From: a virus
Strand: one strand, 5' to 3'
DNA: 26,948 bases
Virus record (IMG/VR): IMGVR_UViG_3300024267_000021
Coordinates: 1-26,948 of that record
Positions 1-8,818 of the stretch are shown one piece after another; position 1 is the stretch's first letter, and each line of letters starts with the position of its first letter. Position numbers and translations under genes: made by a program. The notes beneath the pieces were generated by a model that searched no databases, was not told the origin of the DNA, and saw nothing but the letters and a program-made list of their open reading frames with translations.

Positions 1-3000
1 ATTGGTCAGGGAATCCACAGGAACAACATTTGTTGTTTTAATCGAAGAACTCAACTTAGTTCCACTAAATGATAAACATTGAATTTGTGGATATAAAATT
101 TCATATTTTCTATTGTAAGTAGCATATACTACTTCACCACCACCTTCAATGTTTCCAGAAGCAGCAATATTTGATGTGATATTATAAGTGTCAATTCCAC
201 TATTTGTAATTTGGAATAACTTGCTATTTAAAACATCAGAAGTTACACCGCCAGTTTCGACAGCACCTTTGAAGAAAACATAAGAAGATCCAGAAGTTTC
301 AAATCCATTATCTCTATGTGATACTTGAATAATGTTGTTGTTGTTTCTAAAGAGTTTTGAAGTCGCGTTTGTGTTAGATGTAGCGTTAGTATTGAATGGG
401 TTCTTGGCCAACAATTCGTAACCTAAAGATTCATTTGTTAATATCAACTCTGCAGTTTTAGCGATATTAAATTCTGCTCTGTATAGAGTAAATTTGACAT
501 CTTCAAAATTATCTTCTGTCCAGTTATCTACATTTTGTGATCTGTATACTGAACCGAGAGAAGGTTGTGTCGTAATAACAGTACTTGTGGCGACATCAAC
601 TTCCCCAAGTCTAGATACCCAAAGTTCATAATCAGTTGAGTCAGTTTCAATTGCCATAGCATACTCGGTATCATTCTGTAGATATACCGGATGCTCAAAT
701 TCAAAATGTGATGGAACAGTAGAATCTGTGAGACCGCTCTGGTCCACTGCTACGCCCATTCTAACAGCAGGACTATCAATCTCTATCTCAGTTTCAATTG
801 TCGCTCCTCCAGCGCCGTTACCGATGCCTTTGATGACTACAGATGGTGGTTCTGTATATCCAAATCCATTCAAACTAATTTCTGTATTATAAAGTTTGCC
901 ATCGGATACCTCCACACCAGCAGTAGCAACAGATCCACCAGGAAGTTGTGGACTTTCAATAGTTAAAATTGCGTTGGTGTAATTTTGACCAGTAGATGTA
1001 ATTCTAATATTTGAAACCTTGCCACTATCTTTAGCAACAGTCAGAACGCCAGATTCTCCCTCAGTGTTGTTTCTGAGAGTTACTGACGGAACTGAAAGTT
1101 GCTCGTTTTGATTAAACGAACGACCATTATGGTTACTTAAAACGAGAGTATATACTTGCTCATTTGTTAATAAGAATCTACCAGAAGAAGATGGAACTAA
1201 ATCAACACCATTCTTGTCAATAATTTTTTCAACTGGACCACTTGCAGCAGAAGTAGTTCCCGTTACATTTTCACCTTTAGTAATATAAACATTTCCATTT
1301 GTGAAAAATTTGATATACGTAAATGGAGATAGGATTTTTTCTGTTCCAGGAATAATATTTTTACCTGGTTTGTCCGAATCTACATTAGTTAAGTATACTT
1401 TGACAGGAACCTTATTGCTTTTTTTGCTGAAGTAAAGATCGATACCTGTGGTAAATACTCCACCATCATAGTTTTCAATTTTAAACGTTTGAGCAAGTGG
1501 ATTTGGTCTTACTGGATTGTCGGTATTGCTATCAACAAACTGAACACCTTCATTTGCCTTAAAGAAAGATGGTTTAGTGGAAATAACACTGACAGGATTT
1601 TCTGGTAGAATACCAGTAGCATAGTACTTAACTTCAGCATACGTAGATACTGTTAGTTTATCAGCATCGCTATCGCTCGAAGTAAATCTAAACGTTTTAA
1701 CTCCTGTTGTAACTCTTATTTCTTCAGATTCTGTATCGTAATCAACCGTATCAACATCGCCACTCCATGTAGCATTTTGTCTAGGAGCAAAACCTGCAGG
1801 TAATAAAATTAATCCACTAGCATTGCCGTCATTGTCTGTGGTTACAGTGCCATTAAAAGCTGACAATGAATTACCAGCGATGCCAGTAAATCTAAGATCT
1901 GGATTTACCCAACGACTAATATCTCTACCCTCTAAGAATACCGAAATATTGGTATTTGGTTTTAGTCTGCTAATTACAAACTTAACTGGTTGACTTCTGG
2001 CAAAGAATTGTAATGATGTGGATACAGAGTTACCTCTAACAATAGAAGATTGTACTCCTTTAGCAACATCATTGTTCTGTGGACTAATGTTTGAAGAACT
2101 TGAAATAGAAGCATTACTTACAGAAGACTGAGATTCCAAGGAATTAATCTGTCCCAGAGAATTAATAGATGTAAATGACGGAGAAGATCCGACCCAGTTA
2201 ACAACAAAAGAATTGTATAAACTTGAGAAACTTTCTCTTACATCTTGCTTGGCAATAAAAATTTTATACAGATCAGTATTTGTGTCTACCACGAGGGGTT
2301 CTACTGATTGATCATACCATTGATCAATATTTGGAGATACAGTAGCATCACCAACATATTGTAAAACAACAAATGGGTTTGGATTTAGTGTTTTTGAAGC
2401 AAAACTATTACCCAATAAATTTAAACTGGTATAAGGTAGTGTAATAATATCACCAGATTTTTTATAACCAGAAACAAATCTTTGATCTTCTCTAGTATTA
2501 ACTTCTTTTAGGAAAAGAGAATCTTCTTTAGATTGTGGACGCAAGACTGATTGTTGTGAATCAACAGCACATTGATAATCAAGCGATATAAGATTTCCTG
2601 ACTTGTGAGATTCAAAATTATCAACTAAGAAACCTGATTTAAATCTGTCTAAACCTATTTCATCTTTTACTTGCATGTTTAGAGCTTGCTGCTCTAGAAT
2701 GCTTAGTGTGGTATAATACTCAAGACGCTCAATACGCTTCTCTAGTTTGCCGATGTCACGCATCGTATAGCGGCGATTATCAACAGAAGTAATTCTTACA
2801 TCTTTGCTAGTTTGCGTAAATGCGGGAATGTAAGCATAAAATAAAGCAATCGCATCATCAATTGGATCTGGTTTGGTTGGATTCAGTGAAGAATTTCCTT
2901 CTTTTACAATAAAGTTTCCATTTTTGTTTAAGAAAATTCCATCAATTCTATCAAGATACTGTACTTGACTAAAAGACATTGTATATTCTAAACCAAGATC

Positions 3001-6000
3001 TGGAGCTGGTGTAGCAGCAATTACAGATCCTACTCCGGCAAACTTACCTATACTTTCAGAAAGAGAAGACTGATCTTGGAAACCAGCAATAAATGATGTA
3101 GAATCAACTTTAGGTCTGAAGTCTAACAAATTTTTCAGATTTACAATGCCATATACAGAAGAATTAAAAGAAGGAATAAGATCTTCAGTTACACCTGCTT
3201 CATGAATATAACTATCAATTGTACAGAAATCTCCTTGTGATTGTTCAAAGTAATCGAAAGCAATTACAAGTTGACCTGTAGTTTGTTCTTTACCTGGTTT
3301 TAATACAATACGAGAAACATCATATACAGTATCTCTCTGACCATTGTCAAACGTAAATCTATCAGTTACATCTATTCCAGAAATTAATTTTCCTGAAGTG
3401 TCAACAGTTGGTGGTTGTGTTGCACTACCTTCGTAGACATATTTTAGTTTGTAGGCATCTGAATACGAAATAGTTTCGACAACATCACTATCGTAATTGG
3501 TTCCTCTAAACGGGATTACACGATCTCCAGAAGAAGTAACAACAATTCTTCTATTTTCGATAGAAGTTTTTAATCTAGGTTTAGCATTTGAAACTTCTAA
3601 AGTTGCGGATAGTTTTAATTTAGGGAATGTGCCATTTACTGGAATAGTTCCAAAGTATGTTGTCGGTAGATTGAGACTAATACTACCAGATGTCAGTCCA
3701 CTTGCTGTATCAGTTGCAGAACTAATGTCTACAGAATCTACATCAACGTAAACGATATCACCTTTACTAATATTTGGAGCATCACCTGGATCTAATACTG
3801 TAATAATATAATTCTCTTCAGTAAAAGTAGCAAACCTTTGTGTGCCAAATGGCAACTGAGCAGCAAAGGTAATTGTGCCACCAGAAGTAGACGCTGTAGT
3901 TACAAAATCTCTACGGAAAAAATACTTGATATTTGTTTGTTCTGGTGTGCTAGAAACTTTTTTAATTTGATTGCTTCCTGTTGGGAATAGTAAAGTTCCT
4001 AAGTTAGCATTTTCCACCCTTGGACGTAATCTAACAATACTAGTATTAGTTACATTGCCGGGAAGAACCGTGTCCATGTATACTCTAGACTTAGCAGATC
4101 CTTGTCTTTGAGTAGCATATTGTACAACAGCACGAACTAATGTATTGCTCTCATCAGAAAACTGAATAACATCTCCTTGCTGTAGTAAAATACTTGCATC
4201 AGCATTAAAACTAGTAGATTCTATAAAGTTGTAACCTTTAGAACCGAAGAAAGTAAAATCGGTTACTGATTTAATTTCAGCATATGATTGATCATCTGTA
4301 ACTAAGTCTGCGGTAAAAATATTAGCATTACCAGATCCATATTGTGATGTTACAGATTTTACATTTTGTGGTGTATAAGTTGTTACAGCATTTCTAGTTA
4401 AGACAGGTAGAATAACAGCACTAACACTAGGGTTAGCAGCTCCTTCTGGTTGCTTAACAGACACTGATGGTGGTTGAGAATACTCTATAGATAGAGCAGA
4501 CTTATTATTAATTTGAATTGTGTAGAACGAACCGTTTGTTAAACGCATCAATTCTGCTGCAGCAGCATCGTATTCTACGCCATTAATAACAATAGTAGAA
4601 CCATCAGCATATCCAAGACCACGATTAACTACAATAAATTTAGAAATTGTGTTATCTGTAGCAATTTTATTTGTAACCCCAGATTCATCTCTGATGGATT
4701 CTCCTGAAGTAAATTTGCCGGAAAGAGTTTTTACGAATAAGATATTGCCAATTGAATATGTTCCAGAAGGTGCTCCTTCAACAACTCCATAAGCACCACT
4801 AGTTAATCCAACAACATACTTACCAATTCCAAAACTATTATTTTGTGGAGTAGTTTCTAGTAGTAATTTTGTATAAAATTCAGGATCAAAGTAAGAAAGA
4901 CCAAAAATAGCATTGTATGTATCACCACCTTCTGCTAATTTTCCTTTAGATAAAATAATATCAGAATCTGAATTAAAACCAAGACCTCTATTCTTGAGGA
5001 AATAGTTGCTTGGTTTTGCTCTACCAACTAAAGGTGTGATAGTTTCACTATAGTCGATGATATATCCCAATTCATTGTTATCAGTCGCAGCATCTGCTGC
5101 TGATAAGAATAGATTTCTTTGGTAGTTATTGTCTCCTGGATCATATTCCAACATCAATAATTCAATGTCTTCTTTCTCTCCAACTACTGTCAATTCTAAG
5201 AACAGAACAGACTCATTAGAATTAAGTAATGGTTTGTTTACTTTAGCAAAAGATAAAGACTTTAATGTTCCTGTTGTAAGGGCATTACCAGAATCATCTC
5301 TAGTTTTAATAAAATACAAATCTGCTAAATTAGCAAATGTGCCATCTGTAATTGATGCTAAAGTAGTAGTGGTATTTGTTACATTAATAGTAATTGTTTT
5401 AATACCGTCATTACTTGATAATGTGGTTCCTCTTTTGTTTAAGGTTTGTCTATGGTCTGTAGATTTTTCTGTTCCATTAAGACCGATAGATCCATCATTA
5501 TAAGTAGCAAACAAATTAACATATGGATATGCTGTTAGATCTCCGCCTTCCTTGTTTAAGGGAACACTTCCATATGTGTTGGTAATATTAAACGTTGGGA
5601 GTCCTTTAGTTTTTAGTGTGACGTTATCACTTGAGAGTGATTCTCTTGCTTTACTAATTTCTAAATATTTTGTCTCTTTATTGACAATTTCGTATCCTCT
5701 AATATATGCTTTACCTGGTCCAATACCAGCAAGCATCTTTCTGCTTGCTTCTGACTCGGTTAATCCATTATATGATCCAAATTCATCAACTTTATAGACA
5801 CCGCCATTTTTATCTTTCTGAGCATATTCTCTAATGTCTACAGAAAAATTGTTGACAATATAATCGCCACTTTCATCAAAAGTTCTTCTAGCAAGCGTCT
5901 GCTCAATCAAACTATAGTTTGTGGGAGATACTTTTTTCTGTACTAATCCTTTGTATACTGTAATAAGTTGAATAAAATTCTTATCTGTTGCTTCAGATAG

Positions 6001-6849
6001 TTTGAATTTTTTTATAGTTAAACTGATCTTAAGTCTATGTGCTCCAGGAGCAGAATAGTTTGCAGATCCAATAGAATTGTCATATAGAGATGCATCTTCT
6101 TCTGGAGTAACAACTTCTTCAACGATAGTAAATCCAACCTTTGCCGATGGATTGTTGTAATAGTCGTCTATTACTAAAAGTTGCTTTTCATTTCTGACAA
6201 AATATCCATTCACAAAATAGATGCCTTCTTCCACTTTTACTGCAGAAGCATACCCCATGGCAGGGCTTTCTAGTGGAGTAGATTCATCTGTATCTGGATT
6301 TATAATTTGGATACTAGTTGGAAGAACACTTCCATCGGTTCCAACGACTAGCAATGGAGTATTAACACCGTCTACTACTTCAAGCGTTTCTCCTTGACGA
6401 AATGTACTATCTAAATTGGAATTACCACTACTTAGATAATTTACATATACTGTATCGGCAGTAGAATCTGTTGCTAACTTTGTTTCTAAAACATTAGCAA
6501 CAACTCCAGAACTCAAACCTCGGATTTGTGATCCAATAAGTTGACTAATATCATATTTTTTATATACGATATTATTATTGCCATCATTGATAGCAACTTC
6601 TGATACAGAAGACAACTTTACATAATCTAGTTTAGTGTTAAGACCAACTTCTCCAGGGACAACTAAGTCTCCTTGTTTGAAAGCGTACTTACCAAAACTT
6701 TCAACCTGATTCTGTAGAATAGATTGTATTTGTGTTAATTCTCTAGTCTGGATAGAATACCCAGGACGGAAAAGAATCTTATAGAAATTCTTGCTCGCGT
6801 CGAAGTCCTCGTAATAAGGATTTACATTAAGGTTTGTCTTCTGTGGCAT
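1..6849 (-). CDS. DUF4815-type virion structural protein, partial (3' end beyond the left edge)
   Basis: The frame starting at the ATG at 6849 stays open to base 1, giving at least 2283 residues; the C-terminus lies outside the window. The N-terminus (MPQKTNLNVNPYYEDFD, then FRPGYSIQTRELTQIQSIL at about residues 27-45) is the typical opening of the large DUF4815 virion proteins of cyanophages and related T4-like phages. A second hallmark lies near residues 1361-1440: a helical stretch IGKLEKRIERLEYYTTLSIL followed by IGLDRFKSGFLVDNF. Towards the left edge are beta-rich segments including PLAQTFKIENYDGGVFTTG and a glycine-rich GYTEPPSVVIKG repeat. The gene has its own late promoter (6886-6893) and follows the gp8 terminator, so it is transcribed separately. 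From its place after gp8 it is probably a peripheral baseplate or fibre-attachment protein (the gp9/gp10 position of T4). I assign no T4 name because I see no direct resemblance to gp9 or gp10. Confidence 0.85.
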   Translation of the reverse strand, partial: MPQKTNLNVNPYYEDFDASKNFYKILFRPGYSIQTRELTQIQSILQNQVESFGKYAFKQGDLVVPGEVGLNTKLDYVKLSSVSEVAINDGNNNIVYKKYDISQLIGSQIRGLSSGVVANVLETKLATDSTADTVYVNYLSSGNSNLDSTFRQGETLEVVDGVNTPLLVVGTDGSVLPTSIQIINPDTDESTPLESPAMGYASAVKVEEGIYFVNGYFVRNEKQLLVIDDYYNNPSAKVGFTIVEEVVTPEEDASLYDNSIGSANYSAPGAHRLKISLTIKKFKLSEATDKNFIQLITVYKGLVQKKVSPTNYSLIEQTLARRTFDESGDYIVNNFSVDIREYAQKDKNGGVYKVDEFGSYNGLTESEASRKMLAGIGPGKAYIRGYEIVNKETKYLEISKARESLSSDNVTLKTKGLPTFNITNTYGSVPLNKEGGDLTAYPYVNLFATYNDGSIGLNGTEKSTDHRQTLNKRGTTLSSNDGIKTITINVTNTTTTLASITDGTFANLADLYFIKTRDDSGNALTTGTLKSLSFAKVNKPLLNSNESVLFLELTVVGEKEDIELLMLEYDPGDNNYQRNLFLSAADAATDNNELGYIIDYSETITPLVGRAKPSNYFLKNRGLGFNSDSDIILSKGKLAEGGDTYNAIFGLSYFDPEFYTKLLLETTPQNNSFGIGKYVVGLTSGAYGVVEGAPSGTYSIGNILFVKTLSGKFTSGESIRDESGVTNKIATDNTISKFIVVNRGLGYADGSTIVINGVEYDAAAAELMRLTNGSFYTIQINNKSALSIEYSQPPSVSVKQPEGAANPSVSAVILPVLTRNAVTTYTPQNVKSVTSQYGSGNANIFTADLVTDDQSYAEIKSVTDFTFFGSKGYNFIESTSFNADASILLQQGDVIQFSDESNTLVRAVVQYATQRQGSAKSRVYMDTVLPGNVTNTSIVRLRPRVENANLGTLLFPTGSNQIKKVSSTPEQTNIKYFFRRDFVTTASTSGGTITFAAQLPFGTQRFATFTEENYIITVLDPGDAPNISKGDIVYVDVDSVDISSATDTASGLTSGSISLNLPTTYFGTIPVNGTFPKLKLSATLEVSNAKPRLKTSIENRRIVVTSSGDRVIPFRGTNYDSDVVETISYSDAYKLKYVYEGSATQPPTVDTSGKLISGIDVTDRFTFDNGQRDTVYDVSRIVLKPGKEQTTGQLVIAFDYFEQSQGDFCTIDSYIHEAGVTEDLIPSFNSSVYGIVNLKNLLDFRPKVDSTSFIAGFQDQSSLSESIGKFAGVGSVIAATPAPDLGLEYTMSFSQVQYLDRIDGIFLNKNGNFIVKEGNSSLNPTKPDPIDDAIALFYAYIPAFTQTSKDVRITSVDNRRYTMRDIGKLEKRIERLEYYTTLSILEQQALNMQVKDEIGLDRFKSGFLVDNFESHKSGNLISLDYQCAVDSQQSVLRPQSKEDSLFLKEVNTREDQRFVSGYKKSGDIITLPYTSLNLLGNSFASKTLNPNPFVVLQYVGDATVSPNIDQWYDQSVEPLVVDTNTDLYKIFIAKQDVRESFSSLYNSFVVNWVGSSPSFTSINSLGQINSLESQSSVSNASISSSSNISPQNNDVAKGVQSSIVRGNSVSTSLQFFARSQPVKFVISRLKPNTNISVFLEGRDISRWVNPDLRFTGIAGNSLSAFNGTVTTDNDGNASGLILLPAGFAPRQNATWSGDVDTVDYDTESEEIRVTTGVKTFRFTSSDSDADKLTVSTYAEVKYYATGILPENPVSVISTKPSFFKANEGVQFVDSNTDNPVRPNPLAQTFKIENYDGGVFTTGIDLYFSKKSNKVPVKVYLTNVDSDKPGKNIIPGTEKILSPFTYIKFFTNGNVYITKGENVTGTTSAASGPVEKIIDKNGVDLVPSSSGRFLLTNEQVYTLVLSNHNGRSFNQNEQLSVPSVTLRNNTEGESGVLTVAKDSGKVSNIRITSTGQNYTNAILTIESPQLPGGSVATAGVEVSDGKLYNTEISLNGFGYTEPPSVVIKGIGNGAGGATIETEIEIDSPAVRMGVAVDQSGLTDSTVPSHFEFEHPVYLQNDTEYAMAIETDSTDYELWVSRLGEVDVATSTVITTQPSLGSVYRSQNVDNWTEDNFEDVKFTLYRAEFNIAKTAELILTNESLGYELLAKNPFNTNATSNTNATSKLFRNNNNIIQVSHRDNGFETSGSSYVFFKGAVETGGVTSDVLNSKLFQITNSGIDTYNITSNIAASGNIEGGGEVVYATYNRKYEILYPQIQCLSFSGTKLSSSIKTTNVVPVDSLTN

Positions 6850-6885
6850 CGTTTTCCGCCAAATACTAGCATTCTTTGTCCTTAG

Positions 6886-6893
6886 TATTTATA
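6886..6893 (-). promoter_or_regulatory. Late promoter TATAAATA upstream of the DUF4815-type gene
   Basis: On the minus strand the exact T4-type late promoter octamer TATAAATA lies 36 nt before the ATG at 6849. It sits just downstream of the gp8 terminator, which is where a restart of transcription is expected. In T4 this element is recognised by the gp55 late sigma factor with the sliding clamp. Its use here is inferred from the match and position. Confidence 0.75.
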
Positions 6894-6898
6894 GAGAT

Positions 6899-6931
6899 AA
6901 AAAAAATCCCCTGAGATATCTCAGAGGATTT
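6899..6931 (-). terminator. Rho-independent terminator after the gp8-like gene
   Basis: On the minus strand a near-perfect inverted repeat (AAATCCTCTGAGA / TCTCAGGGGATTT, one G-T wobble, 2-nt loop) is followed by a run of seven T. It begins about 19 nt after the gp8 stop codon and ends just before the next late promoter. It separates the gp8 transcript from the DUF4815 transcript. Confidence 0.9.
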
Positions 6932-6949
6932 GAAGTTATTTATTTGTGA

Positions 6950-8761
6950 TCAGAATTCGATAACCAACTTGATATCTTCAATCTGGTCAGGAGCACGGGT
7001 GATCAAACGACGATTTTCTTGGTAAATGATATCGCCAGAGTTGTTTTCAATTTCAGGAGCAGCAAGACCAGATGTGAAAGCAACACCTAGAAGTGTGCTT
7101 GCGTATGTTGTATCAACATTACCTGCCGCTGCTGATAGAACACCGGAAATAGCGTTTGATCCATTGCTCTCAAATGCTCTTACAACACCCTGGTCTGTGT
7201 GGGCATCATTTGTTTGGATATACTTAAGAACACCTGCTGTGGAAGAACCACTATCTAGTGTCCAAGAAACTACAGTTCCTCTCGCAGTACCATCTGTTAC
7301 CGTTTGAGAGATCTGCTCATCAGGAATGAAATCTGCGGTAGCACCAGTAATTTTAACTGATCTTAGACCACTAAGAGTGTCTGCAGTTGAGAACGTAGTA
7401 GTTCCCCAGTTGTATGGATCCTTAATGATTCCAATACGACGGAAGTCGTTATCAACAGGGAAGTCACCAGAACCTTCTGCGTAAGTTAGACGAATATTCG
7501 TCATGACGCGCTTACCATTGAGTTCTAGCTCGTGGTCAAAACCATGACCGCCTTGTGGAGGCATTACAACTTCGATAGCACCAACACCATTTGCAGGTGT
7601 CGCAACTCCTGTAGTTAAACCAGCATCAGAGAAGAGGTTGCCATTTCCTAAAAGAACGTTAGCATATGTATAACCTGATCCTCTTGCTTGGACACTAGCA
7701 GAAGTAATAGTGCCGGAACCGTCTGTAGCAAACTCAATTACTCCACCAGTTCCATCACCCTTGATGCTAGTGAATAGTGTTTGTGAAGCAGGTAGGTTAG
7801 CACCACCATCTTCAATAAGAGCAACATCAATTGCTCCGGCAACAGCAGCACCAGTAACAGCAGTACGGGTATTGTTGGCAGGAAGAACGATTGGCATGAA
7901 GTCCGAAGAAAGGAATCTTAGAACATCATCGGTTGGCATGGTATACATGTACTTCCAGATGTATCCAGCACCAGATGTCTCGGTATAAAGACCAGTTGCA
8001 GAAGCATAGTTACCACCAGCAGTTTTTGGTTCTTCAGTTGCGTTTTGTCCAGTTGGATTCGCAACATTTTCGCCGTTATATAAGCACTTAAATACTTCAT
8101 AATCCGAGTTCATTAGGTAGAACTTGGCATCAGAGATACTTGTCTGGTTTGTACCTGTTTGCTTACCAACTTGACCACCGCCACCAGGAGTAGCAGAGTA
8201 ATCAGGTTTCCACATATCAAATTTAGGGTTCGCAACTAAATCCCAATTGTAACGACGGATAACTGTTCTTGCAAAGGCATCAGTAATACGCTTCGCAGCA
8301 ATGAGTTCGTCATATACAGCAATTTTTTCTCTCTGATTATCTAAAGGAAGAGGCGGAACATCTTCTGTTGCGTAACGATAAACGCCGGATTTTGCTACAG
8401 CACCAGTATCGCTAGAACCAGCGTCAGAAGTTTCTTTTAGATCTGAACCAATGGGGGGAACGGAATTTGTGCCGTTGCTGCCAAAAACGTCGGTAAGAAG
8501 GAGGGCACTATCATAAACTGCAGCAACGGTGGCACGGAAAGCAGTTGAACCATATGTTCCAACATATACTTCATTTCCGACAGTGAAGTTAGTACTTCCT
8601 TTGGAATATACTTCTAGATATGCTTTCCATGCTTGAGGACGCCCAACAAAGAAATACATTCTTGTGCGCTCGGCACTTGTTTCACTGGGTCCTTCTGTCA
8701 AGGATTCCAGGAATTGCTTCGCGTTAAAAATACGAAACTTATCAGAGATAATAGCAGCCAT
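6950..8761 (-). CDS. 8: Baseplate wedge protein, gp8-like
   Basis: A 603-residue protein beginning MAAIISDKFRIFNAKQFLES, an N-terminus I associate with cyanophage proteins annotated as baseplate wedge subunit gp8. Supporting segments are GYIWKYMYTMPTDDVLRFL (about residues 267-285), HGFDHELELNGKRVMTNIR (about 400-420) and the C-terminus ITRAPDQIEDIKLVIEF. Near residue 360 there is a GSGYTYANVLLG beta repeat of the type also found in the neighbouring giant protein. T4 gp8 has 334 residues, so this version is much longer; the extra length seems to be glycine- and alanine-rich beta structure. In T4, gp8 binds gp7 and gp10 in the wedge, which agrees with its place directly after the gp7-like gene. 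Late promoters lie upstream and a strong terminator downstream, so it is probably made from its own transcript as well as by read-through. The start is supported by the promoter spacing; the ribosome binding site is weak. Confidence 0.8.
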   Translation of the reverse strand: MAAIISDKFRIFNAKQFLESLTEGPSETSAERTRMYFFVGRPQAWKAYLEVYSKGSTNFTVGNEVYVGTYGSTAFRATVAAVYDSALLLTDVFGSNGTNSVPPIGSDLKETSDAGSSDTGAVAKSGVYRYATEDVPPLPLDNQREKIAVYDELIAAKRITDAFARTVIRRYNWDLVANPKFDMWKPDYSATPGGGGQVGKQTGTNQTSISDAKFYLMNSDYEVFKCLYNGENVANPTGQNATEEPKTAGGNYASATGLYTETSGAGYIWKYMYTMPTDDVLRFLSSDFMPIVLPANNTRTAVTGAAVAGAIDVALIEDGGANLPASQTLFTSIKGDGTGGVIEFATDGSGTITSASVQARGSGYTYANVLLGNGNLFSDAGLTTGVATPANGVGAIEVVMPPQGGHGFDHELELNGKRVMTNIRLTYAEGSGDFPVDNDFRRIGIIKDPYNWGTTTFSTADTLSGLRSVKITGATADFIPDEQISQTVTDGTARGTVVSWTLDSGSSTAGVLKYIQTNDAHTDQGVVRAFESNGSNAISGVLSAAAGNVDTTYASTLLGVAFTSGLAAPEIENNSGDIIYQENRRLITRAPDQIEDIKLVIEF

Positions 8762-8797
8762 TGGTTTTCTGTTCCGACGTAGGGTTTGTGCCTGAGT

Positions 8798-8811
8798 TAT
8801 TTATATTTATA
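8798..8811 (-). promoter_or_regulatory. Tandem overlapping late promoters (TATAAATATAAATA) before gp8
   Basis: Two overlapping copies of TATAAATA (8804-8811 and 8798-8805, minus strand) form TATAAATATAAATA about 37 nt upstream of the gp8 ATG. A third near match, CATAAATA at 8816-8823, overlaps the stop codon of the preceding giant gene. The cluster lies in the only untranslated gap between the two genes. Late-promoter function is inferred from the T4-like motif. Confidence 0.75.
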
Positions 8812-8818
8812 CCGTTAT

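Noticed and set aside
5129-5797. Plus-strand ORFs of 81-124 codons inside the DUF4815-type gene
   Set aside because: They are mirror frames of a continuous minus-strand coding region, with no promoters or ribosome sites of their own.
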